Of a stretch of DNA of 35,407 nucleotides, positions 16,801 to 24,997 are shown piece by piece (the first letter of the stretch is position 1; every line of letters starts with the position of its first letter). Below the pieces are notes generated by a model, which had not been told where the DNA came from, did no database searches, and saw nothing but the letters and a program-made list of their open reading frames with translations. Both the position numbers and the translations under genes were made by a program. Origin of the DNA: Desulfobulbus sp. (lineage in GTDB: Bacteria > Desulfobacterota > Desulfobulbia > Desulfobulbales > Desulfobulbaceae); NCBI GenBank assembly GCA_017998195.1, contig JAGODN010000001.1:1-35407 (forward strand). The letters run 5' to 3'.

Positions 16801-17184
16801 ATGTTTTCCTGCATCCAGGCCATAGCAGAACGCAAAATCCAGCAGGCGATCACGGACGGAACCCTGCCGGACCTCAGTCACTGGAAAAACAAGCCGCTGC
16901 CGCCGGACGACCTGGCCGGCGTGCCCGCCGACCTGCGCATGGCCTACCGGCTGCTCAAAAACGCGGGCTACGTGCCCGAGGAGGTGGCCATGCACCGGGA
17001 GATCAACCGCCTCGAGGAACTGCTGCCGCAGTGCGCCGACGAACGGGAAAAGATCCGCCAACTGCGGCGCATCGCCTGCCTCAGGACCCGGCTGGAGAAC
17101 CGCACGGGCCGGTCCCTGCAACTCGGCGAGGACGGCGAGTACTACGGCCGGGTGGTGGACCGGCTGTCGACCCCGCGCAGGTGA
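16801..17184 (+). CDS. DUF1992 (DnaJ-homologue subfamily C member 28-type) protein
   Basis: The 127-residue protein has the DUF1992 pattern: AERKIQQAITDGTLPDLSHWKNKPLP (about 9-34), followed by a RMAYRLLKNAGYVPEEV segment (about 46-62) and a basic helical tail. In eukaryotes this domain occurs in DNAJC28, and in bacteria it stands alone (YhdN-like). Its biochemical role is not established. No J-domain is present. GGGAGGGG lies just before the ATG. It converges with the M16 peptidase gene, with only seven bases between the stops and no hairpin there. Confidence 0.8.
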   Translation: MFSCIQAIAERKIQQAITDGTLPDLSHWKNKPLPPDDLAGVPADLRMAYRLLKNAGYVPEEVAMHREINRLEELLPQCADEREKIRQLRRIACLRTRLENRTGRSLQLGEDGEYYGRVVDRLSTPRR

Positions 17185-17191
17185 GTCCGGT

Positions 17192-20116
17192 TCACAACTC
17201 GGTTCGCTGCTCGAACAGATCCCGGTCCTGATCGATCCGGGCCGCGCTGCCCAGGGAGGTCCGGATGCGATTCTCCGCCAGGGCCGCGAACAGCGGCGCG
17301 AACCCGCGCAGGTCCTCGGCGGTGGTGGCCAGCAGTTCGGCCAGCCGCTGTCGCCGGAAGGCCGGGGTGATGCCGCACAGGTAGTCGTTGCGGGCCGCCG
17401 CGCCCCGGGCGGCCGGGCCCAGGTGGGGCACGCAGCTGCCGTAGGCGCCGATGACCAGCTGGTCGAGCAGTTCCGCCCCCACTTCCATTTCCCCGATCAC
17501 CGCCGGCAGGGCCTCGTAGGCCTCGTAGGTGCGGCGCACCTGCGGGTCGCGGTAGCTGACCATGCCGAAGTTGCCGCTCAGGTGGTTGAACTGGATGAAA
17601 CAGCCGTAGGCCCCGTTCTTCTGGCGCACCGTGTTCCACAGGTAGTCCCGGGACAGCCAGGTGCGCAGCACCTCGAAGCGGCCGTTGTAGGCCTCCGGGC
17701 TGGGGAACAGGGTGCAGGCCTGGACGTTGTAGACGATTTCCGCCGAGGTGGTGCAGGCCCGGGTGCGGGCGCCGAGGCGGAACTCGGGATGCACGGGCGT
17801 GAGCGCCAGGTCGGCGAGGCTGTTCACCGTGGCCGCGCCGAGGGTGCGGAACCGCTCGATGTCGGCCGCCTCGGCGGTGATGGCCACGGTCAGACCCCGG
17901 CGCCGGAACAGATGGTCGCGGATGCGCTCCAGGGCGGCGAGCAGGTTGGCCTCCTCCGGATCGTACTGCCCGGCCAGGTGCTTGAGGTGCAGGTAGGCAT
18001 GGATGCCGTGCACGTACTCGTGGTACCGGCCGGCCTGGCTCAGGTGGGCGAAGGCGTTGGTGGCGGCCAGCGAGTAGCCGTCGCTGTGAGCCGAGTGTTC
18101 GGCCCAGGCGAACTCGCGATGGACGATCTCGTCGATGCGGTGCACATCGGAGAAATCCACCGAGGTGAGTACCTCGTTGACCAGGGCCAGGGCCTCTTCG
18201 AGGAAGGAGGAGAGCACCTTGACGTGCAGCCAGAGGATCGGCCGGACCGTGTCGCGGCTGTCCGCCCGCAGGTAGGCCTGGAAAGAGTGGGAGAAGCCGC
18301 CGGTGCACTGGTTGATGGCCTTGGCGAACTGCATGTAGTCGAGCCGCCTGGTGCCGATCTCGGTGAGGATGGTGCCGAACAGGTCCAGGTAGGGCAGCAG
18401 GTCAGCGGGCAGGCCGGAGCAGTCCAGGCCGAAGTCGAGGTAGCAGATGCCGTTGGTTTCCAGGTCGCTGACCAGGAGCGGCGCACCGGCCAGCTGCATC
18501 GGCTGGACCGCGTGCAGGGGCGGCTCCGGATCCAGGTCGCGGCGCACCAGGCGCGGCAGGCGGCGCAGGTCCTCGGCCGAGGTGCGGGTTTCCTGCAGGG
18601 CCACGAGCGCCCGGGTGTGGTCCACAAGGTCGCGCCGGCCGGCCGCGTCCAGGGTGCGGGCAAAGGCGTCGAGCCGCTCCTGTTCCTCGCGTTGCCCCTG
18701 CTCCATCTTGGCCGGGTCCGGCACCAGGGTGACCGTGGCGGTGGCCGGGTTGTCGAGCAGGTGAGTGCGGATGAGCCGTTCGAAATAGCCGCCCGCCAGA
18801 GCTTCCGTGCGGATCTCGGCGAGCAGCGCATCGGTGCGCAGGGCGTCGAAGGGCGAGATCCGGTGGCGCAGGGCCGGCAGGGCCTTGCCGATCAGGTCCA
18901 GGCCGCGCTGGGCCTTGTTCATCTCCTCGCGCACGGCGAACTCGTACTTGTTCAGCTCGGAGAGCACCAGGTCACGATCCAGGCCGGAGTCGGCCATGCG
19001 GGTGAGGGTCGCCCGGAACAGGGCCTGGAAATGCTCCCGTTTTTCCGGGTCCGAGCCGATCAGGTAGGTGACGAGCAGCGACCGGTGGCAGGAGTCGGCC
19101 AGGAACACGCCGCCGAAATCCTTGCACAGGTAGGCGTTGACAATGGCCTTCTTGAGCGGCGAGCCGTCCGAGTTGAACAGGATGTTGGCGATGATCTGGA
19201 AGGCCGCGTTGAGCTTGCGGTCCCGGGCGGTGCCGACCAGGGTGCTCAGGGCGATGAAGGTCCGCTCCGCGGTGGGGCTGCCCGGCTGCACCGGGTAGCT
19301 CTCCTCGATGAGCACCGGACGGATGATCGGCTCGCCCTCGACGATGCCCGCCCGGGGGACCGGCGTGGTGCAGGCGGCCAGGAAGCGCTCCTGGACAAAG
19401 GCCAGTTCCTCTTCCAGCGGCGCGTCGCCGTAGAAGAAAAAGGTGGCGTTGGCCGGGTGGTAGTGCGAGCGGTGGAAGGCCACGAACTGCTCGTAGCTGA
19501 GGTCCGGGATGCGGTGCGGGTCGCCGCCCGACTCGTGCGCATAGGTGGACCCGGGCAGGAGCCCCTGGTAGGTGTGGTGGAACAAGGCGCGGATGGGGTC
19601 GGAGTAAGCGCCCTTCATCTCGTTGAAGACCACGCCCATGAACTGGAGCGGGTCGTCCTCGTGCTCCTGGTGGTAGTGCCAGCCCTCCTGCTCGAAGGTC
19701 GACCTGAGCAGCAGCGGGTTGAACACGACGTCGCAGTAGACGTCCATGATGTTGAAATATTCCGTCAGGTTGCGGGTGGCGAAGGGGTACCAGGTGGTGT
19801 CCGCGCCGGTCATGGCGTTGAGGAAGGTCATCATCCCGCCCTTGTGGATCTCGCCGAACACGTCCTTCACCGGGTACTTCTTCGATCCCATGAGCACCGA
19901 GTGCTCGAGGATGTGCGCCACCCCGGTGGAGTCCTCGGGCACGGTCATGAAGGAGACGCAGAAGGTCTTGTTGGGATCGTTGTTCTTGATCGCCAGAACC
20001 TGGCAGCCGAGCACGGTGTGGGTGAACAGGGAAACGGTGGAGTGGATTTCGGGGATCTCTTCCCGGTGTTCGAGCAGGAAGCCGTGGTGGACGGAACCGG
20101 TGGTCATGGTGGTCAT
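17192..20116 (-). CDS. M16C-family zinc metallopeptidase (presequence-protease-like)
   Basis: The 974-residue protein belongs to the M16C branch (presequence protease PreP/falcilysin type), clamshell enzymes that degrade peptides of tens of residues. The inverted zinc motif HILEH lies at 68-72, and the distal glutamate is probably E166 in VVFNEMKGAYSD. Paired M16 domains, an M16C-associated linker in the middle, and a C-terminal pair account for the size. No signal peptide is seen, so it should act in the cytoplasm. Two ATGs nine bases apart (20116 and 20107) can serve as start. It follows dtd by 20 bases and probably shares the transcript folA-rsmE-dtd. Its physiological substrate is unknown. 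Confidence 0.92.
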   Translation of the reverse strand: MTTMTTGSVHHGFLLEHREEIPEIHSTVSLFTHTVLGCQVLAIKNNDPNKTFCVSFMTVPEDSTGVAHILEHSVLMGSKKYPVKDVFGEIHKGGMMTFLNAMTGADTTWYPFATRNLTEYFNIMDVYCDVVFNPLLLRSTFEQEGWHYHQEHEDDPLQFMGVVFNEMKGAYSDPIRALFHHTYQGLLPGSTYAHESGGDPHRIPDLSYEQFVAFHRSHYHPANATFFFYGDAPLEEELAFVQERFLAACTTPVPRAGIVEGEPIIRPVLIEESYPVQPGSPTAERTFIALSTLVGTARDRKLNAAFQIIANILFNSDGSPLKKAIVNAYLCKDFGGVFLADSCHRSLLVTYLIGSDPEKREHFQALFRATLTRMADSGLDRDLVLSELNKYEFAVREEMNKAQRGLDLIGKALPALRHRISPFDALRTDALLAEIRTEALAGGYFERLIRTHLLDNPATATVTLVPDPAKMEQGQREEQERLDAFARTLDAAGRRDLVDHTRALVALQETRTSAEDLRRLPRLVRRDLDPEPPLHAVQPMQLAGAPLLVSDLETNGICYLDFGLDCSGLPADLLPYLDLFGTILTEIGTRRLDYMQFAKAINQCTGGFSHSFQAYLRADSRDTVRPILWLHVKVLSSFLEEALALVNEVLTSVDFSDVHRIDEIVHREFAWAEHSAHSDGYSLAATNAFAHLSQAGRYHEYVHGIHAYLHLKHLAGQYDPEEANLLAALERIRDHLFRRRGLTVAITAEAADIERFRTLGAATVNSLADLALTPVHPEFRLGARTRACTTSAEIVYNVQACTLFPSPEAYNGRFEVLRTWLSRDYLWNTVRQKNGAYGCFIQFNHLSGNFGMVSYRDPQVRRTYEAYEALPAVIGEMEVGAELLDQLVIGAYGSCVPHLGPAARGAAARNDYLCGITPAFRRQRLAELLATTAEDLRGFAPLFAALAENRIRTSLGSAARIDQDRDLFEQRTEL

Positions 20117-20136
20117 GGGATCGTGGCGGGCTGGGG

Positions 20137-20586
20137 TTAGAAGGTCTTGTGCGAATCGAGAAGCATCGTCACCGGGCCGCTGTTTGTCAAGCAGACATCC
20201 ATCATCGCCTGGAAAATGCCGGCCTCCACGGGCAGGCCGCGCTGGCGGCAACCACCGAGGAACTGCTCGTACAACTCCCGGGCGAGTTCCGGCGGGGCGG
20301 CGTCGTGCCAGGAGGGACGGCGGCCCTTGCGGCAGTCGCCGTGCAGGGTGAACTGGCTGACCACCAGCAGTTCGCCGCCCGCCTCGAGCACCGAGCGGTT
20401 CATCTGCCCGCGCTCGTCCGCGAAGATGCGCAGGTGGACGACCTTGTCGACCATCCAGGTCACGTCCCGGAGGGTGTCGTCGCGGTGGATGCCGAGCAGC
20501 ACCAGCAGGCCGGTGTCGATGGCGCCGACGGTGCGCCCCTCGACCTCGACCCGGGCGCGGCTGACGCGTTGGACAACGGCTCGCAT
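20137..20586 (-). CDS. dtd: D-aminoacyl-tRNA deacylase
   Basis: The 149-residue protein is a Dtd, which removes D-amino acids or glycine wrongly attached to tRNA. It has the N-terminal MRAVVQRVSRARVEVEG, the catalytic-side motif SQFTL (77-81), and the NSGPVT motif (135-140) with the chirality-proofreading Gly-Pro pair at 137-138. The length is typical. It lies between rsmE (39 bases upstream) and the M16C peptidase (20 bases downstream) on the same strand, in a run of translation-related genes. Confidence 0.96.
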   Translation of the reverse strand: MRAVVQRVSRARVEVEGRTVGAIDTGLLVLLGIHRDDTLRDVTWMVDKVVHLRIFADERGQMNRSVLEAGGELLVVSQFTLHGDCRKGRRPSWHDAAPPELARELYEQFLGGCRQRGLPVEAGIFQAMMDVCLTNSGPVTMLLDSHKTF

Positions 20587-20625
20587 GGCTTCCTGGTGGA
20601 AGAAAGGGGAGAGGGCCGGGCCGCT

Positions 20626-21363
20626 TCAGGCGGGCCCGTCCGGATCGACCGGCCGCAGGGAACCGGTCAGGTACTGGACAATGGCCACCGCGGCCAGGGT
20701 CGCGGTCTCGCCGCGGAGGATGCGCGGTCCCAGGGAAAAGGTGGTGAAGCCCAGTGCCCCCAGGGTGTGCAGGTCGTCGGCGTGCAGGCCGCCCTCGGGG
20801 CCGAGGAACAGGCCCGTCGGCGCCGGGGTGAGGGCGGCCGGCAGGGCGGCCTGCCGCTCACCCTCCCAGGCGGCCAGGCGATGGACCCAGGCGCCCGGAT
20901 CGAGTGTTGCCAGCGGCGTAACCGGCAGGATGCGCATGGGCTCGGCCCGGTGGCACTGCTTGCAGGCCTCGATCATGATGCGCTGCCAGCGCTCCTGCTG
21001 GTGGTCGCGGTCGCCGCGGTTCTCGCAGTGGCGGGTGAGCACCGGCGCCAGGGTGTGCACGCCCAGTTCGGTGGCCTTCTGGACGACGAAATCCATCTTC
21101 CCGCCCTTGAGCAGGGCCTGGACCAGGGTCAGGGGCGCACCCGCCGGGGCGTTCTCCCGGCGCCGGTCGGTGACCTCGGCGGTCACCAGTCGCATGTCGC
21201 AGCCGGTGAGCACGGCGGTGACGATCCCGCCTTGGCCGTCGAAGAACTCCACCGCCCGGCCGGGCCGCAAGCGCAGCACCCGGGCGATGTGGCGGGCCTC
21301 GGCGCCGGTGAGGGTGATGGTTTCGCCGGCAAGGCTGCCGGCAGGCAGGAAGAAGCGTCGCAT
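20626..21363 (-). CDS. rsmE: 16S rRNA (uracil-1498-N3)-methyltransferase
   Basis: The 245-residue protein is an RsmE of the SPOUT class, which methylates U1498 of 16S rRNA using SAM. The N-terminal PUA-like domain begins MRRFFLPAG, with GAEARHIARVLRL (about 20-32). The SPOUT domain carries KATELGV, the SAM-binding loop LGPEGGL, and the knot motif SLGPRILRGETA near the C-terminus. The start was set at MRRFFLP because the earlier in-frame ATG adds only six non-family residues. It sits 46 bases after folA and 39 before dtd. Confidence 0.95.
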   Translation of the reverse strand: MRRFFLPAGSLAGETITLTGAEARHIARVLRLRPGRAVEFFDGQGGIVTAVLTGCDMRLVTAEVTDRRRENAPAGAPLTLVQALLKGGKMDFVVQKATELGVHTLAPVLTRHCENRGDRDHQQERWQRIMIEACKQCHRAEPMRILPVTPLATLDPGAWVHRLAAWEGERQAALPAALTPAPTGLFLGPEGGLHADDLHTLGALGFTTFSLGPRILRGETATLAAVAIVQYLTGSLRPVDPDGPA

Positions 21364-21409
21364 GGCCCCTGTGTAGCACAAACCGGCGGCGAATGCACCC
21401 CCGGCGGGT

Positions 21410-21931
21410 TCAGGCGGGCCGCGGTCCGGCCGGGGTCGGCGGTTCGGTTGCTGACTGGCGGCGTCGGCAGGTGCAGACGGTCGCGGGCAGGGCGGTCGGC
21501 AGTTCCCGGCTGTCCGTCAGCTGGAAAACGGTCGGGTCGCAGCCAGGGAAAAACACGTCGCCGTCCACCTCGGCGTGGATGCGGGTGAGGATGAGGGTAT
21601 CGGCCAGCGCCAGTCCGGCGCGGAACAGTTCTGCCCCGCCGATGAGGAAGACTTTGGTCGCTCCCGCACACAGGGCCAGCGCCTCGGGCAGGGAACCAGC
21701 CAGCCTGCAGCCCGGGCGCGGACGGTAGTCCGGGTCGCGGCTGAGCACGATGTTCAGCCGGCCGTCCAGGGGCCGGCCGATGGCCTCGTGGGTGCGGCGG
21801 CCCATGACCACCGGGTGGCCCATGGTCACCGTGCGGAAATGGGCCAGGTCCTCGGGCAGGTGCCAGGGCAGGCTGTTGCCGCGGCCGATCACGCCGTTGT
21901 CCGCGACCGCGGCGATGACGATCAGCTCCAT
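21410..21931 (-). CDS. folA: dihydrofolate reductase
   Basis: The 173-residue enzyme reduces dihydrofolate to tetrahydrofolate with NADPH. Landmarks are the N-terminal ELIVIAAVADNGVIG, the LPWHLPEDLAHF block with W23 and the catalytic acid D28, MGRRTHEAIG, and FLIGGAELF (GG about 98-99). A Pro/Ala-rich tail of about 20 residues extends past the usual end. The start at MELIVI matches other DHFRs; the ATG at 21994 would add 21 residues without family similarity. It heads the minus-strand run rsmE-dtd-M16C. A 7-bp inverted repeat lies 16 to 41 bases upstream of the start. No thyA is in the window. Confidence 0.95.
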   Translation of the reverse strand: MELIVIAAVADNGVIGRGNSLPWHLPEDLAHFRTVTMGHPVVMGRRTHEAIGRPLDGRLNIVLSRDPDYRPRPGCRLAGSLPEALALCAGATKVFLIGGAELFRAGLALADTLILTRIHAEVDGDVFFPGCDPTVFQLTDSRELPTALPATVCTCRRRQSATEPPTPAGPRPA

Positions 21932-21946
21932 CCGTGTCCGCCGTCC

Positions 21947-21972
21947 TGCAACCCCGGGGTCAACCGGTTGCA
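21947..21972. repeat. inverted repeat upstream of folA
   Basis: TGCAACC (21947-21953) and GGTTGCA (21966-21972) form an inverted repeat with a 12-base spacer in the folA leader/promoter region, between folA and the divergent 743-aa gene. It could be an operator or an RNA hairpin; no T-run follows. Confidence 0.35.
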
Positions 21973-22117
21973 GATCGTTCTTTTTACCAAACATTTAGTC
22001 GCCATTGACCAGTGGTTCCCCTACCATGAGTCGCTTTTGCCGCGGGAAAACAGGACCAGCCGGGAGGGCTGCCTGAGAGCAGTGCAAACCTTATCCACAG
22101 ACTGGAGGCTTTTCAAC

Positions 22118-24349
22118 ATGGAAGGATCGATGAACACGACCCATCGCTGGCGCTTCTGCCGTCTCGGCGGCTTTGACCAGGTCCGCCTGGAGACCGCCGA
22201 GGACATTCGTCACCTGGGCGAGCTCGACCAAAAACTCTGGGCCGCGCTCAGCTGCCCGGTGGACGGGCTGGAATTCGACCGCCGCACCCTGGAACTGCTC
22301 GACGTGAGCGGCGACCGGCGGGTGCGGGTCCAGGAGGTGCTGGCCGCGGTCGACTGGGTGAGCACCGTGCTCAAGGACATGAACCCGCTCATGGCCGGCG
22401 CGAGCGAATTGCCGCTGACCGCCATCGACGAGAGCCAGCCGGAAGGCCAGCAGCTGCTCGCTTCGGCCCGCCAGCTGCTGGCGCTCCTGGGCAAGCCCGA
22501 GGCCGAGACGGTGACCATCCAGGACGTGACCGACACGAGCACGCTGCTGCACAACTCGCGCTTCAACGGTGACGGCATCATCGCCGAGAACGCCGCCGAG
22601 GACGACGACACCCGGCAGCTGATCAACGAGGCGATCACCTGTGTGGGCAGCGACGAGGACCGCTCCGGCCTGCCGGGCGTCTCCGCCGAGCGGGTTGCCG
22701 CCTTCTTCGACGCCCTGAACCTCTACGCCGGCTGGTGGGGGCAGACCACGAGCGATCCGGCCATCCTCCCCTTCGGTGACGGTACCCAGGAGGCCGCGGC
22801 CGTGTACGGCCGGCTGAAGAACAAGATCGACGACTACTTCACCCGCTGCGGCCTGGCCGCCTACGACCCCAGGGCGGCGGAACCGCTTAACCCCGCGGCG
22901 GCCACCTACGAGACCCTGGCGGTCAAGGATCTGACCGCGGCCGTGGCCGAGGTGGAGAGCTTCCCGCTCGCCCATGTCGGCGCCGGCCTGCCCCTGCCCC
23001 TGCGCCAGGGCGTGAACCCGGCCTGGGCCGCCACCGCCGCCAGCTTCGCCGACCTGGTGGTCACCCCCCTGTTCGGGGAGAGCGCCGAGCTGACCGAGAC
23101 CCAATGGCGCAAGGTGCAGGAGACCTTCGCCCCGTTCGAGGCCTGGCAGGCGGCCAAGGCCGGGGTCGAGGTGGAAGGTCTGGGCATCGACCGGGTGCAG
23201 GCCATTCTCCAGGGCTCGGGTCGGGCGAAGCTCGAGGAACTGATCCGCCGCGACCTGGAACTGGCCGACCAGGTGGAGGCCATCGGCAACGTGGTCCGGC
23301 TCGTCTACTACAACCGCGATCTCTACCAGCTGCTCAACAACTTCGTCTCGTTCCGCGATTTCTACGGCAACGAGCGCAAGGCCATCTTCCAGGCCGGCAC
23401 CCTCTACATCGACGGCCGCGCCTGCGAACTCTGCGTCCGCGTGGCCAGCGTCGACGGGCACAGCCCCATGGCCAACCTGAGTCGCACCTACCTGGCCTAC
23501 TGCGACTGCAAGCGGCGCAACTCTTCCGAGCAGATGTTCATCGCCGCCGCCTTCACCGAGGGCGACGCCGACAACCTCATGGTCGGCCGCAACGGCGTGT
23601 TCTACGACAGCGAGGGCAACGACTGGGACGCCACCATCGTCAAGCTCATCGACCACCCGATCAGTGTCCGCCAGGCCTTCTGGTCGCCCTACAAGCGGAT
23701 CGCGCGCATGGTCGGCGAGCAGATCGAGAAGTTCGCCGTGGCCAAGGACAAGGCCGTGGACGCCAAGACCGGCGAGGGCATCGCCGCCGCCGCCAAGGCG
23801 GATGCGGCCGCCCCGCCCGCGCCCTTCGACGTGGGCAAATTCGCCGGTATCTTCGCCGCCATCGGCCTGGCCCTGGGCGCCATCGGCACGGCCATCGCCT
23901 CCATCGTCGGCGGCTTCATGTCCCTGCCGGTATGGGAGATGCCGCTGGCCATCATCGGCATCATGCTGGCCATCTCCGGTCCGTCCATGCTCATCGCCTT
24001 CCTCAAGCTGCGCCAGCGCAACCTCGGCCCGATCCTCGACGCCAACGGCTGGGCGGTGAACACCAAGGCGAGCATCAACATCCCCTTCGGCTCCACCCTG
24101 ACCAAGATGGCGGCCCTGCCCAAGGGCGCGGAGCGCTCGCTCATCGACCCGTTCGCCGAGAAGAAGACCCCGTGGAAGCGGTGGGTGTTCCTGGCCGTGC
24201 TGCTCGTGGCCCTGGGCTTTGCCTGGAACAAGGGCTACCTGCAGAAAGGGGTGCAGCAGCTGAAGAGCCAGCTGAGCAGCCAAACCAAGCCGGCCCCTGC
24301 CCCGCCTGCTCCACCGGAAGCGGCCAAGCCCGCCCCCGCCGTCAAGTAA
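22118..24349 (+). CDS. large membrane protein of unknown function with EF-hand-like loops
   Basis: I do not recognise this 743-residue protein as a named family. The N-terminal 200 residues hold three EF-hand-like loops: DVSGDRRVRVQE (62-73), RFNGDGII (148-155) and DEDRSG (179-184). A large soluble middle section follows, with cysteine pairs at RACELC (about 434-439) and YCDC (461-464). Two membrane segments lie at about 575-598 and 606-630 and a third at about 688-705, before a Lys/Gln stretch and a Pro/Ala-rich tail. No signal peptide is seen, so the big N-terminal part is probably cytoplasmic. GGAGG lies nine bases before the ATG at 22118; a second ATG at 22130 also has a site. It is divergent from folA and ends in a strong terminator, so it is its own transcription unit. 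Confidence 0.8.
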   Translation: MEGSMNTTHRWRFCRLGGFDQVRLETAEDIRHLGELDQKLWAALSCPVDGLEFDRRTLELLDVSGDRRVRVQEVLAAVDWVSTVLKDMNPLMAGASELPLTAIDESQPEGQQLLASARQLLALLGKPEAETVTIQDVTDTSTLLHNSRFNGDGIIAENAAEDDDTRQLINEAITCVGSDEDRSGLPGVSAERVAAFFDALNLYAGWWGQTTSDPAILPFGDGTQEAAAVYGRLKNKIDDYFTRCGLAAYDPRAAEPLNPAAATYETLAVKDLTAAVAEVESFPLAHVGAGLPLPLRQGVNPAWAATAASFADLVVTPLFGESAELTETQWRKVQETFAPFEAWQAAKAGVEVEGLGIDRVQAILQGSGRAKLEELIRRDLELADQVEAIGNVVRLVYYNRDLYQLLNNFVSFRDFYGNERKAIFQAGTLYIDGRACELCVRVASVDGHSPMANLSRTYLAYCDCKRRNSSEQMFIAAAFTEGDADNLMVGRNGVFYDSEGNDWDATIVKLIDHPISVRQAFWSPYKRIARMVGEQIEKFAVAKDKAVDAKTGEGIAAAAKADAAAPPAPFDVGKFAGIFAAIGLALGAIGTAIASIVGGFMSLPVWEMPLAIIGIMLAISGPSMLIAFLKLRQRNLGPILDANGWAVNTKASINIPFGSTLTKMAALPKGAERSLIDPFAEKKTPWKRWVFLAVLLVALGFAWNKGYLQKGVQQLKSQLSSQTKPAPAPPAPPEAAKPAPAVK

Positions 24350-24367
24350 GCATTTCTTTGTACCCAC

Positions 24368-24407
24368 AAAAAAAAGCCGGATCAGTGATGATCCGGCGTT
24401 TTTTTTT
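24368..24407. terminator. bidirectional intrinsic terminator
   Basis: A 9-bp stem (24376-24384 with 24389-24397) with a GTGA loop is flanked by eight A and about nine T. It lies between the convergent 743-aa protein gene and the DUF2878 gene. Confidence 0.92.
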
Positions 24408-24427
24408 GCGGTGGCCCGCGCCGGGGT

Positions 24428-24997
24428 TCAGCCGCGGTCGGGTGAAAAACGGTAGGTGCGCTGGTCCGCTCCCGGCGCGGTGCGGGTGGAGGCGGCGAGC
24501 AGCACGACCATGGCCAGGGCCCAGCCGATGCCGATCTGCACCAGGCTGCGGCCAAGGTCCGGGCCGAACCCGGCCGCGCCGAGACGCACCCCGGCCCAGT
24601 AGGCCAGCGGCCCGCCGATGGCCCCGAAGACGAGGGCCACCAGCGGCCGGCCGGAGAGCCAGGCGAGCGCGTAGTGCAGGGAGGTGGCGAACTGTAGCCA
24701 AAGGACGAGCAGCCAGAACGGCGGCAGCAGCGGGAAAGGACCGGCGTCCGCAAAGCGGAGGGCGCCGGTGTGCAGGTGGACGCTGTCGATGCACAGCCCG
24801 AGAAGCAGGGAGGCGAGCAGGAGTTGCGCCTCCCGCCGGGGCTGACGGACCAGCGCCAGGTGCAGGGCCACCGGCACGAGGCCGGCCGCGGCGGCCGGGA
24901 GCGGATGGCCGGCCGCGGCGCCGAGCACACAGGTGAACCAGCCCGCCTGGAAGAGGACGAAATTGACCAGGGTGGTGGCCCGTTCGGCGCGCAGCAT
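24428..24997 (-). CDS. DUF2878 membrane protein
   Basis: The 189-residue protein is almost entirely hydrophobic, with about five membrane helices and an N-terminus MLRAERATTLVNFVLFQAGWF typical of DUF2878. Members of this family have no assigned biochemical role but are commonly encoded next to cyclopropane-fatty-acid synthase-like and DUF1365 genes, as here. Its ATG overlaps the stop codon of the upstream fusion gene by one base (TGATG), so translation is coupled. It is the last gene of the five-gene lipid cluster and is followed by a terminator about 20 bases after its stop. A function in membrane lipid modification is inferred from context only. Confidence 0.8.
   Translation of the reverse strand: MLRAERATTLVNFVLFQAGWFTCVLGAAAGHPLPAAAAGLVPVALHLALVRQPRREAQLLLASLLLGLCIDSVHLHTGALRFADAGPFPLLPPFWLLVLWLQFATSLHYALAWLSGRPLVALVFGAIGGPLAYWAGVRLGAAGFGPDLGRSLVQIGIGWALAMVVLLAASTRTAPGADQRTYRFSPDRG

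Noticed and set aside
17423..20140. 905-codon plus-strand frame opposite the M16C peptidase
   Set aside because: It is an antisense shadow with no recognisable motif; the minus-strand peptidase has HILEH and full family length.
22091..24367. 758-codon minus-strand frame opposite the 743-aa protein
   Set aside because: The plus-strand frame has a ribosome-binding site, membrane segments and a terminator; the minus frame is Gly/His/Asp-rich shadow sequence.
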